In this document: positions 1 through 9,913 of the stretch, piece after piece
Numbering within the stretch: position 1 is the first letter of the stretch
Layout of the letters: each line of letters starts with the position of its first letter
NCBI GenBank assembly: GCA_030248065.1
Contig: JASAMV010004059.1
Span: 1-64,000, forward strand
Length of the DNA stretch: 64,000 bases
Source: Rhynchonema sp. JSB1_4
Lineage: Eukaryota > Nematoda > Chromadorea > Monhysterida > Xyalidae
Reading direction: 5' to 3'
Made by a program: the position numbers and the translations under genes
The notes under the pieces: generated by a model
The model's database searches: none
What the model saw: the letters and a program-made list of their open reading frames with translations, nothing else
Told to the model about the DNA's origin: nothing

Positions 1-707
1 GGGTTGTTTCAAAAAAAAGTGGTTAATTAAAAAAAATTTTTAAAAAAAAAATTTTTTTTTGAAACTCAGATTTTGCTTCTTTTTAATAAAAAAAGTTGCC
101 CAAAAAGGCTGAAATGTCCAAAAATGGCCTTTTTCGAGGCCAAAAATTGGCACTTTTTTCCTGTGGACGGGACAATTTTTCCAAAATCGCGCCTGCGGCG
201 CCCCGTATTGTCCCCAAATCCGTACAGTGATGCGCGGGGCTGGTCTTTTATAGTGATGTGGCACCGATAATGTACTACTGCATGCTACTACACATGTATA
301 TACATAGGTCTGGTGCAAAACCGGGCGCGCAAAGTCGATCTGACACGCAAGATTTGGGCTGTAATCGATATTTTGATGGTCGTATGTCAGATATACGGCA
401 TTAGATGCATTAAAATACGTTGTACGGCATGCTACAATACATTAGAGTAACATCGTTAGTCAACATCAACCTCAGACTGGTAGAAGACCATAGAATCTGC
501 ACAATACTACCGGGTGTCACCACACAAGTTGGGTCGCAGGCGAAAATTTTTCAATTTTTGAAAAATATGTTGGATCGATTTCATTTGTCCTGAAACGTCG
601 TTTGCAACACTTTTTCTAATAAAAATAATTTTCGTCAAAAAAAATCAAAAAAAAATTTTTTTAAAAAAAAGCTCGTTAATAAAAAAAAAGTTTTTTTTTC
701 AACCCTG
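1..707. mobile_element. hAT-type MITE, CAGGGTTG family (left tip cut by window edge)
   Basis: The window opens with GGGTTG and the segment ends at 707 with CAACCCTG, so the outer tips are inverted copies of CAGGGTTG with about two bases missing on the left. Long A and T tracts lie just inside both ends. The same terminal sequence bounds the elements at 34764-35269 and 39236-39744, which have 8-bp target duplications, so I place this in the same broad family. The body differs in sequence from those copies. No coding capacity is seen. Confidence 0.55.
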
Positions 708-955
708 GTCGTCGCCAAGGCATATAAATGCACCTCACGCACGAAACACACGCATACCTGAAGATTTCTTTTCAAATGTTCATTTATGAACTATACGCCG
801 ACTGAAAAAATTTTGCGGTTGGGATGCTGGCGTGCGAATGTGCCGTACCGCTATGACTGTGCTTTTGATTCAAATCTACTTTTGACCAAGAGATGTCCAA
901 CACCTGGCATCATTCCGCAACTACTCTCTATTGTGTTGAAATTTGCGAGATTTAA

Positions 956-2041
956 AGGTGCTGGTTAACAACCCTTCGACCGCGCTTGATCTTGGGGGGT
1001 AGTATATACAAACAAAGTTTGGACATCGTGTTACTCGACCCTAAGCTGGTGAGCCGATTGGTTGCTTCCTTATGTTTCACGGCCACGTTGAAGTTTGCCC
1101 CTCGTGAAAAAAACCGAAAAAAATTGAAACGCTGCTGTGACACGAATAGGCTGTTTCAAAGTTTGACACTAGAGTGACAGCAACCTCCAACAGAGTGCCG
1201 AAAACCGCAATGCACAATAGCTGTTGAAACGTCCGCATTGTTGAATAAAAAAATAAAAGGTTTCAAAAACCTGGCCATTTTTTGTTAGGATTTTCTACTC
1301 GTATAATTTTAAGCATCTGTGGTGAATGAAATAAGTTGTCAATTACAAATAAAAATCCTCTAATTATCAAGTTTTTTGTTTGTGCTCCCCAGTTTTCAAA
1401 ACCCTACACAGCTCACACAATGTTTACCACAACATGCGCAAGGCAGCCATTCCACAGCGCACACATACAACAAAGCTTGCCAGCTGAAACATTGCTGTGT
1501 TGTCGCTGTGCCGGCTGTGTGTTGTCGTTGTGTGTGCGCTGTGGAATGGCTGCCTTGCGCATGTTGTGGTAAACATTGTGTGAGCTGTGTAGGGTTTTGA
1601 AAACTGGGGAGCACAAACAAAAAACTTGATAATTAGAGGATTTTTATTTGTAATTGACAACTTATTTCATTCAGCACAGATGCTTAAAATTATACGAGTA
1701 GAAAATCCTAACAAAAAATGGCCAGGTTTTTGAAACCTTTTATTTTTTTATTCAACAATGCGGACGTTTCAACAGCTATTGTGCATTGCGGTTTTCGGCA
1801 CACTGTTGGAGGTTTCTCTCACTCTAGTGTCAAACTTTGAAACAGCCTATTCGTGTCACAGCAGCGTTTCAAATTTTTTCGTTTTTTTTTCACGAGGGGC
1901 AAACTTCAACGTGGCCGTGAAACATCAGGAAGCAACCAATCGGCTCACCAGATTAGGGTCGAGTAACACGAAGTCCAAACTTTGTTTATATATACTACCC
2001 CCCAAGATCAAGCGCGGTCGAAGGGTTGTTAACCAGCAGCT
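956..2041. mobile_element. Palindromic TTAA-inserted element (1.1 kb)
   Basis: The two halves are near-perfect inverted copies in register (956-1466 against 1531-2041, coordinate sum 2997), leaving a loop of about 64 bp. The ends read AGGTGCTGG on the left and CCAGCAGCT on the right, and both are flanked by TTAA (952-955 and 2042-2045). TTAA duplication is the signature of piggyBac-type transposition. No transposase is encoded, so this is a non-autonomous foldback element. It splits the coding sequence of the receptor gene. Confidence 0.85.
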
Positions 2042-3151
2042 TTAACTACACCCTGATCGACCTGCGGACAGCGACGTATGCAGATGGGCTCGCTCAACTA
2101 CAGCAACGTCACATTGATTTGGCTTCGTACATTGACCTGAGCACCAGAAACCAAACAAATGTTTCCGGAACATTTCCCGTTACAGGTCAGTTTCGATTTT
2201 GACGATATTTCGATTTTAAAATTAGTAATTGTTTCCCTTTGCCTAGGTTGGGCCGAGCCATATGTCGCCATTGGAAGCGCCAAAGTAAACGACCGCCTTT
2301 GGCATCAGTCACTGACCTTCTTGTTCTCATTTGGTCCATTCACATGGATGGCGTTTATCGCTCTGTTGGCACTACTGAAGATTGCCGACCACCTCACCAA
2401 AACCTACAGCAGCAAAATGCAGCCAACGATTGCTATAATGATGGGTTTCTTCGTTATGCTCTTCGTTGGACTGTATCGATCCGGCCTATTGGCCAACCTG
2501 CTTCTGACCAGAAACCACTATCAGTTCACCAGCTGCGACGAACTGGTCAAGTTGGTGGCCGATAAGCAGGTTGAGGTCATCATTCCCGGCTACCACAGGG
2601 ATCGGTTTAGTCTGATCCCGTCGCCGAAAGGCGATGAGTTCGATAAGCTATTGGGCGACAATTGGGTCCCGATCGGTTCAATTGTTGATGGATTCAAGAA
2701 ATATCGCCGACAGATACAGCGTGGTCGAGCGGTTATGATCGCTGGAGATGTAAATGTTGCCATCTCCACCAGTGGGGTGTGTGGCGTGCGAACCGTTCCA
2801 TTGCCCGAACTGGGAAAGGGACAATTGTCATTTTTCATGAGCTCGAATTTGTCGATTTCCGTAAGGGAGAGACTCAATCACGCCATCATTAACACTGACG
2901 ATGCGGCGCCGTACATCAAAGCCAGGTATACATTATGATCAGTGTTCGAACGGGATCCCGATCCCGATCCCGATCCCGGGATCCCGGGCCCTTTTTCTGA
3001 TCCCGATCCCGATCCCGATCCCGGCATTTTGAAAAAGACAATCCCGATCCCGATCCCGATCCCGCCCAAAAAAGTACCGGGATCGGGATTAAGTTTTGAG
3101 GACAAAAAGTAAAAAATTATGCAATTATAATTCACCAAGCTGTGTAAAAGC

Positions 3152-3499
3152 GGGGCCATGCAAACGCGGGCGCGGGTCGCGGGTCAGAAAAAATACTCTA
3201 AATGTCCGACAACCGCCCCGTGTTTGCATGCCGCACTTGCGGGTCGCGGTTTGCGGGTCACTTGAAACATTTGTTTGGCTGCAACATACAAAAATTAACC
3301 AATCCGCGTCCAGCCAACGTCGCAGACTGCCGTAGCACAGCGCTGATTGGTTCATTTTTGTGTGTGATAGCTAAATAAATGTTTCAAGTGACCCGCAAAC
3401 CGCGACCCGCAAGTGCGGCCATGCAAACGCGGGGCGGTCATTGGACATAAAATTATTGCTGACCCGCGGCCCACAATCGTGTTTGCGTGGCCGCGCCCC
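3152..3499. mobile_element. Nested GC-rich inverted-repeat MITE
   Basis: The left end has GGGGCCATGCAAACGCGGG and the right end carries its approximate complement, ending GTGGCCGCGCCCC. Inner arms (GACCCGCAAACCGCGACCC at about 3390 and its complement near 3240) extend the hairpin. It lies inside the hAT element just before the transposase remnant, so it inserted later. I could not settle a target duplication. Confidence 0.6.
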
Positions 3500-3851
3500 T
3501 AAGAGGTGCTATACGGCTGATTCCAAGCGTGATGAAACCGCAAGCACCACCACTCGCAAACAAGTCGAGCTAGAACTGAACGGTTACACAAAGTTGCATC
3601 GAACGAAGGGACTCAGTTTCGAGGAAATGTTGTCATGGTGGGCAACAAATGATACAGAGTTTCCGCGACTGGCACGTCTAGCTTCCAAATATCTAAGCAC
3701 TCCGCTTACGAGCGTGCCTTTTGAACAGCTGTTTTTCAGTGCAGCTGATTTGTTTGATGGCAAAAGATACTGCTTGAAACCAGAAAATGGTGAAATGCCT
3801 GTCTTTTTGTCAAAGGCTTTGCCATTGATCGACTACAATTATGATCTTTGA
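3500..3851 (+). pseudogene. hAT transposase C-terminal fragment (hATC dimerisation domain)
   Basis: The frame ending in TGA at 3849-3851 contains the conserved C-terminal hAT/ZBED pattern: a WW pair in SFEEMLSWWATN, the FPRLARLASKYLSTP stretch, then PFEQLFFSAADL. This is the dimerisation domain at the end of the transposase. The BED zinc finger and catalytic core are absent, and the upstream end runs into the nested MITE, so it cannot make an active enzyme. Homology is clear by eye; the exact hAT subfamily is not. Confidence 0.85.
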
Positions 3852-4449
3852 ACTTATCTGTCATCAGCTATTCTCGATTTTCAATCGGCTTTAATCACTA
3901 TTCCGGGTGTTTATCCATGTGTGATAAACATGTTTCATGGTTGTCTGTGACATTAACTTGCATCTTATGCATAAAATGATAAAAACTATTGTCTTTAAAC
4001 TATCTGGTCAATCCCGATCCCGATCCCGGGATCCCGGGTTTTCAAGACCGGGATCCCGATCCCGATCCCGATCCCGACACTTTCTTGATCCCAATCCCGA
4101 TCCCGATCCCGGGATTAAAAATGAATCCCGTTCGAACACTGATTATGATGTCCATTGTCGTTTCTCAGATCCAGCTTGACTACGTATAAAGAAACGATAC
4201 CTGTCTGATCAGTTGAAACGTACAACACTCCGCCTGCAAACAACTGTCTCTTGCAGGTATCTGCGAATGCTCGAAAAGCGGCCAAAGTATTGTCCTGAGA
4301 TTGACACAACATCTGACAGTGCATCTCTCAGACTCAAAAATGTCTTTGGAGTAGCGCTTGTATTGTTCGCGGGTTCCGTTATTGCCACCATTATTGTCCT
4401 TCTTGAGATTGTTTACTTTCATGTGACCGTGTTTTAGATATTCTGTACG

Positions 4450-5342
4450 CATATCGAACTACATACAGTACATTTCATTCTGCATTTACCGCTTTCATAA
4501 AGCAATTACTGCAGAGCATTTGCATCTTCGATTGACAACGCTATTGATCAATAATCTCATGTGCAAAAGCTCACCGGCAGCATAGCAGTCCCGTCCCTGC
4601 AATGTCGGTTGTTAATTTCACTGCTCAATGTTGTTTCACAACTGAGATATGACGCACCGACGTTAATTTTTCAGCATTTTTAATTTTTGAACTTTCTAAA
4701 AAACGCCAACCGAAAAAATTTGAAGTGAAAAAAAGCCGTAAATTTACTGAAAACTGACGTGTTAAACTTGTTGAGCGTTTGTAAATGTGATGTGGCTTCG
4801 ATCACCCATCAAAAAATGACAGCCCAGATTTCATTGTTGTGAACTTAGACATCCAAATTTCAGTTTTCTGAACTTTACTTTGCTGTTCGTGACACCCGCA
4901 CTCTTAACCCGTTTTGTGGCTGCGAATAATTTTCTCCCTGTCAAGTACAGGAAGATATAATGATGTGGGTGTAAAAAACGTGTAATACCAGTGGGCATAA
5001 ACACACAAAAAAGGAATGGGCATTAAAATGAGCATAATCTTTCCAAAACCAAAATCAACAACAACTATGTACAATCATTTTCACTCGATCTCGTTGTGAA
5101 CGGCACTTGCATTATTTATTTTAGCTCACAAATAAACGTGATTGAAACGCGCGTAACTTGTGCAAATACAGACTGTATCGCTCAATGGAGCACTAGAAAA
5201 TCGGTTTCAGAACACAATCCAAAATTTGTTCAAGTAGTCGTGGCAACCCACACAAAGTCAAGTACGTATAACCGAATTTTTTCTATTTCAAAACATCTCA
5301 ACGGAACCTTAAATTACTGTACACACCTCTCACTCAAACTAC
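4450..5342. other. Intergenic stretch, no gene seen
   Basis: No ORF here shows splice-compatible, conserved-looking protein. The stretch holds AT-rich non-coding sequence between the receptor remnant and the small membrane protein gene. A promoter for the latter would be expected here, but I cannot point to a clear TATA box. Confidence 0.5.
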
Positions 5343-6045
5343 ATGACGGCCGACAACCAGCCCAGTTTATTGCAAAATGGCGACCATCTAGCAACTCAAA
5401 TCGTGGACACCGTACTTCGGCGGGTATTCGAACCGATGCGGAACGTGAGATTGATCGAGCTGGACGTGCGACGCGCTGACGTTGTGGAAGTGAAGGACAG
5501 CGCCGTGAATTTGTTGTTAGTGAACTATGTGTACAGGTGTTTGAGTTTCTGGGCTTGTTGTTTGGATCGCAGTTTTTCGTGGTATGATTAGTGTAGTTAC
5601 ACACTGCTAACAATTTGCAAATATGGGCACCGTTGTGGGGCAAAATTGGCCATTATTCGCTTAAAAAGGTCGAAATTCGCTTTTCTTGCGCAAAAAACAC
5701 TATTCCCAACCCTTTTAGGCACTTTTAGAAGATAAATGAGGGTCAGATTTTCAGAAACCCCATAGGAAATTATTGAATTTTTGGGGCCACCGCCCTGGCA
5801 TAAGAAATGTTTCATTTTTGGTGGAATGTTTGAGTAAATTTGCCCAAATTTGGGCTGAGTGTGGAAAATTTTCGACTTCCAACGACTCCACTGATTTCAG
5901 ATCAACTTCGGCCACCGCGGTCGTAATTCTTCTAGCAGCAATACTCTTCATGTCAGCTCTGGTCACCGTTTGGTGTATGTGTCTGCCCAAGTATCCTGTG
6001 ACGTCACCACAGACAATAGCCCAACGAAATTATGCAGATCCGTGA
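5343..6045 (+). CDS. Small single-pass membrane protein, two exons
   Basis: Exon 1 is 5343-5515 (donor GTTAGT) and exon 2 is 5901-6045 (acceptor GATTTCAG). The join is phase 2 and in frame, giving about 105 residues. Residues 1-57 are a charged region containing RNVRLIELDVRRADVVEV; after a short spacer comes a hydrophobic helix (AVVILLAAILFMSALVTVW) and a short tail ending RNYADP. The spacing resembles the juxtamembrane end plus transmembrane helix of protocadherin-like proteins, but no cadherin repeat is seen upstream, so that is only a suggestion. It may instead be the 3' end of a larger gene whose upstream exons I missed. Confidence 0.5.
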
Positions 6046-6213
6046 TTGCTTGGATTTCACTTTTTTCTGGCTGTGTCAAATCAGAGAAAGTGATGCGCAT
6101 TGCTTAAACGAGCTCAAAGCAAGCAACGATACTGTGCACGTGTATTGATTTTTGACTTAGCCTGATCTTTGCTTGAACTGCTGCATTGTATGACCTTTTT
6201 TGTTGTGCCCCTA

Positions 6214-6220
6214 TTATTTA
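6214..6220 (+). promoter_or_regulatory. Possible TATA-like element upstream of first TIL gene
   Basis: TATTTAA lies 171 bp before the ATG of the first TIL-domain gene. A second AT-rich candidate near 6333 (GTTAAATAAG) has a counterpart at the same place before the duplicated gene (GATAAAAATATG near 8888). That conserved position makes the nearer site the more likely core promoter. This is inference from position only. Confidence 0.3.
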
Positions 6221-6390
6221 AAGAGCACGTTGGCCAGCTATTTGATGCGGTCTACCTTACAATTTCAAGTCTGGACTTGCACACACCCACGCTGTTTGTG
6301 CTCCTGTGCGTGGCCAACGCGATTCCAAAATTCGTTAAATAAGCTATGCTAACATGCTTCGGGTTGAGCTGGTACTTGTAAAAGTTCACA

Positions 6391-8753
6391 ATGCTGAGTA
6401 AATTTCCGAAAGTTGCGGTTATTTTGATCACCCTAGTGGCGTTAGGCAAAGCTGAAAACTACGATGGAAACGAATATGAGGAGTACGATGAGGTCAGTAA
6501 ACAACCAAACGAAGCAAGACAGATGTTTTGCAATGAGAAACAGAACAAAATGCTGCCGAACTGCGCTATGCTAGTGTGGACTGTGGACAACCTTGGGGAA
6601 TGCAAGTCAAAGTGCGGTGAGACAACAGGATGTGTGTAAGTTACTCATGCCGGCTAATTTGTCATTAGGAACGGAGGTGGTCGCTACTGTCACACTTCGA
6701 GCGATTGTTGATGTTTGCCCTTTTCGTATCTGAAGCCAGTGGTTTTTAAAAAAAAATTTTTTTTGTTAAAAAAATTTCTTTTCTAAAAAAATTCGCTCCA
6801 AAAGTTAAAAAAAATTTTTTATTATTTCAAAATTCGAAAATTTCTCGATTTTTTTTGCTCTAAAAGTGCAATTTTTTGCATAAAAATTGCTGCTGTTGAC
6901 ATCACCTAACCCTACCATGGGTGTATTGGGTGCCATAATTGTTGTTTTGTGGCATCTAGACATAGTGCGCACACTCACAGGGCCTCTCATATGACTACAC
7001 ACGTACATGTGACTGGGTGGGCATTTATTTATCCATGCCCCAGACCCGAAAGGAGTGATTCTATTTTGTATTCACTCTAATTTCACTCTATGTGCAGCTT
7101 ATTTGCATTGGTCGTGTACCTAGACGTCATAATTTCACCGAAAATTCCCATCCCGAATATCAGAAAGCCATACCATCACACCCGCACCACCTGGGGAAGG
7201 GTACGGGTGTGTACCTGACTATGGTTGGTACTTATCGACCATTGGATAGCATGGTTTTCGCATCACCTGTGCTCTATATGCACTTAGAACACATTATGTA
7301 ACAAAAATACCCCTATTTTGTACTTGAGCGCTCGTTTTTTATCGTGTTGGGCAGATTTTGGCTGGAATAAAAAAATTTTAATTAAAAAAAATTTTTTTTT
7401 ATAAATGGGGTTCGAATAAAAAAATTTTTTATTGACCACTGTCTGAAGCGAAATAAAAGTGATAATAGTACTACTATTAGTTATTGGATTACGATGAAGA
7501 AAGAGGATTTGTGTTGTTGAAAAATCAGCCACGATCGTGTTGGGGTTGTTTCAACAAAGCCCACAGAGCGACCGATGGCATTTGAAAGACAGTCCAACAG
7601 TTATGTATTAGTTCGTGGTCCATGCGCTATCCACCAGTTGGACACCGGAACCAACCACATCCTATTCCGTCTCACAGAACTCATGTTTCAGACCGCTAAT
7701 GCAAGTCTTATCTCAGATCAGGATTGATAACACATAATATGACAGATACAAACAACGAAACGAAAAACCATAGAATATTCAGATCTCATTTGAAAACTTG
7801 CTTAGTCTCTGTGCTGCAGCGCTGGCACATTCTACAAGAATGACGCGCGCGACAACTGTGTGCTGTGCGGAATGAAGGAACGACAAATCAGCGGACTCGC
7901 ACTCGTGCAGGAACCCGGAGCGTGTTATTTCGATTCGAAAAACTGTGAGCTGACAACATCGACAACCACAACCACAACGACAACGACCACCAGACGAAAG
8001 ACGACGACAACGCCACAATTGGATAAGCCGCTCGTCAGCCGTCAGTTCATCAATATTAATTTGTTTCTTTTTTAACTTTCTTTTAGTTCCTTCTATTCTG
8101 CCAGTTTTTTTTAACAAAGATTGAGATTTTTGTCAGATAATAATTTTGTTATCGTGACGTCACGTCGTGCTGGCGGATGATCCTGGATAAAAACCACCGG
8201 TCACTGCTTTATTTCAGCCTTGGTCTGCAGGCAACGTCGCCACGAGATCTACCTAGCCTGCCACCAGCTTCTTGAGGCCGAACAGTTCTGTGACCCGACG
8301 TGTGACGCCATCTCACGCAAAGCAATCGGCTATCGAATTCACAGACGCATCTACATTGAACGCTGTCCGATGAAGAACTGTCCGGAGCCGGGATTCGGAC
8401 GATGTGTCTGCTATCCAGGTGCACTTGGCCAATTGGTCTTGTCTTGTTTGGGTGGGCCATCGTTCCTGAGATCACAAACTTGGACCTGGTCAAATTTGTC
8501 AGCATAAAGTACCATTGTTCCCCGTACTCCGACTTTCATTCATAGCGAGACTAGAAACCCACTAGACAATCGAAAATACATGTCTAACTGCAACACCAGC
8601 TTTTCGCAAGTGTTTGTGCCCAAATTCTGTCACTGACCTTCAGCCTTCCATAATCACAATTGAACTTTTGTTTCAGGGAAAATTCGAATTAACGGAAAAT
8701 GCCTCAAGCCCAGCCATTGCAAATGTCGCGGAATTGGAGAAATGTGTGCGTGA
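6391..8753 (+). CDS. Secreted PAN-like / Thr-linker / TIL-domain protein (copy A)
   Basis: Four exons fit by phase: 6391-6635, 7820-8040, 8218-8418 and 8677-8753 (247 aa). Residues 1-20 are a signal peptide (VAVILITLVALGKA core), followed by an acidic Tyr/Glu stretch. Residues about 46-125 form a Cys-rich PAN/apple-like module (CAMLVWTV ... CKSKCGETTGCVAG). A Thr-rich linker about 12 Thr long with an RRK break, likely O-glycosylated, follows. The last 80 residues carry 12 Cys spaced as in trypsin-inhibitor-like (TIL) domains (CPMKNCPEPGFGRCVCYPG). TIL domains usually inhibit serine proteases extracellularly, which fits the S1 protease gene downstream. Intron 1 (about 1.2 kb) holds AT-rich repeats. 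The domain calls rest on cysteine pattern; the inhibitor role is inferred. Confidence 0.82.
6743..6850. repeat. A/T-tract repeat in intron 1 of TIL copy A
   Basis: Alternating long runs of A and T (AAAAAATTTTTT-type blocks) make a weak hairpin. The same style of sequence recurs at 7365-7446 and 40320-40385. It is probably the interior of a short inverted-repeat element, but the ends are not clear here. Confidence 0.4.
7365..7446. repeat. A/T-rich MITE fragment, related to 40318-40382
   Basis: The block ends in ATGGGGTTCGAATAA followed by an A/T run and TTTATTGACCACT. The complementary order (AGTGGTCAATAAA, A/T run, TTATTCGAACCCC) occurs at about 40318-40360. Two dispersed copies in opposite orientation indicate an interspersed repeat. 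It lies in intron 1 of TIL copy A. Confidence 0.55.
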
Positions 8754-8958
8754 TCAAACACTTTCTGCTTCATTATTAAATCCGAATTGGGCGGGTTGGC
8801 TTGGTATTTAATTCAGTTCTTCTTACAATTCTGGATTTTCATGCACCCACGCTTGTGGTGCGCTGCATGTTGATAAAGGCCAAAATTCGATAAAAATATG
8901 CAACGCTAACGCGTTTCGGTTTGAGCTGGGCATTACATATTTGTACAAGTCGTGCATG

Positions 8959-9913
8959 ATGCTGAGTACATTTGCAAAAGTTGCGGTAATTTTGCTTTTC
9001 CTGTTGGCGTTGAGTAAAACAGAAAACTATAACGGATACGATTATGAGGACTACGAAGAGGTCAATGAGCAACACAAGGATGCAAGTCAGACAACCTCGA
9101 CAGCAACAACGACAAGAACAAGAAGAATGACGAGAATAACAAGAAGAAGGACAACAGCCGGCCCGTCACTGGATGAACCACTAGCCAGTCGTGAGCTTAC
9201 CATATTCCTCTTATTATGCCACTTTTAACTGCCGTCAATTTGCACTTTTGGAGTCGTGACGTCAAGTAATGTTGCTCTATGATCCGGCGTGCAAACCACT
9301 GACGCGCTCTCTGTCTTTCAGCACTTGTCTGCATACGACGACGTCGCGGTGAGCTCTATCTCGCCTGCCACCAACTCTTTCATGGAAAATTCTTCTGCGA
9401 CCCGACGTGCGACGCTGTCTCGCTCACCGCAGACGGCTATCAGATTAACCCAAATATCTACATTGAACGCTGTCCGATGAAGAACTGCCCTGAGCCGGGA
9501 TTCGGACGATGTGTGTGCTATCCAGGTATACGCACTGGGGCAAATGTGGACACGTCCTTTCTGGGAAATTTTGAGTCGGCTATCGTTATTGAGATGACAA
9601 ACTTGGAACTGGGTCAAATTTGTTGGAAACCTTAACGTCTTTGGTGCATGCGCGCAGCACAACGTAGTACCATTGTTCTCACGTACTTCGACTCTAATTC
9701 ATGGCAAGACTAGAAAGCTCAATAATCAAACGCATATCTATGTAACTGCAACACAGGCTTGTTCGCAAGTGTTTTTTGCCCAACTTCTGTCACTGACATT
9801 CAGCGTCCCTTCATCATGATTAAACCTCTGTTGCAGGCAAAATTCGAATTAACGGGAAATGCCTCAGCCCGAGACAGTGCAAGTGCAAAGGAATTGGAGA
9901 ATTGTGCGCGTGA
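8959..9913 (+). CDS. Secreted Thr-linker / TIL-domain protein (copy B, lacks PAN module)
   Basis: Three exons fit by phase: 8959-9190, 9322-9525 and 9837-9913 (170 aa). The protein starts with a signal peptide closely matching copy A (MLSTFAKVAVILLFLLALSK) and a similar acidic Tyr/Glu stretch, but passes straight into a Thr/Arg-rich linker. The TIL domain is nearly identical to that of copy A around CPMKNCPEPGFGRC and ends KIRINGKCLSPRQCKC. The flanking promoter region, the intron before the last exon and the 3' flank also resemble copy A, so this is a recent tandem duplicate that lost the PAN-encoding part. ATG 8959 is chosen to match copy A; 8956 is an alternative. Confidence 0.82.

Larger units (their letters stand above)
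2940..4141 (+). mobile_element. hAT element with partial transposase
   Basis: Perfect 17-bp terminal inverted repeats (CAGTGTTCGAACGGGAT at 2940-2956 and its complement at 4125-4141) are flanked by an 8-bp target duplication, ATTATGAT, at 2932-2939 and 4142-4149. Both are hAT hallmarks. Subterminal arrays of a 6-bp GATCCC unit occupy about 2952-3095 and 4010-4125 and probably served as transposase-binding sites. Only the C-terminal part of a transposase remains, and a second element (about 3152-3499) is nested inside. Confidence 0.9.
786..4437 (+). pseudogene. Ionotropic glutamate receptor-like channel gene, interrupted by two transposons
   Basis: Exon pieces at 786-955, about 2046-2185, 2247-2925 and about 4192-4437 read as one receptor. 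The first holds ligand-binding lobe S1 (ILRLGCWRAN ... TPGIIPQLL). Joining across a TTAA target duplication restores an open frame into FNYTLIDLRTATYADG. The third holds M1 (PFTWMAFIALLALL), M3 (the SYTAN-like signature appears as LYRSGLLANLL) and lobe S2. The last holds M4 (NVFGVALVLFAGSVIATI). Only about a dozen residues separate M1 from M3, so no normal re-entrant pore loop is visible. A 61-bp intron lies at 2186-2246. The palindromic element at 956-2041 brings a stop codon just after the S1 exon. The hAT element at 2940-4141 sits 3' of a possible donor at 2926, and no splice there keeps frame into the M4 exon. No signal peptide is seen before the ATG at 786, so the true 5' end may lie elsewhere. 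I call it broken in this copy; the family call is firm, the exact exon ends are not. Confidence 0.75.

Noticed and set aside
1336..1660. Mirrored open frames (about 60-80 codons) on both strands
   Set aside because: They are the two arms of the palindromic TTAA element read in each direction; no coding signature.
2952..3095. GATCCC tandem array as a telomere or CRISPR-like array
   Set aside because: It is the subterminal repeat of a hAT element; the genome is eukaryotic and there are no spacers.
5096..5479. 127-codon plus-strand frame before the small membrane protein
   Set aside because: It overlaps the better-supported exon at 5343-5515 in another frame and has no homology or splice support.
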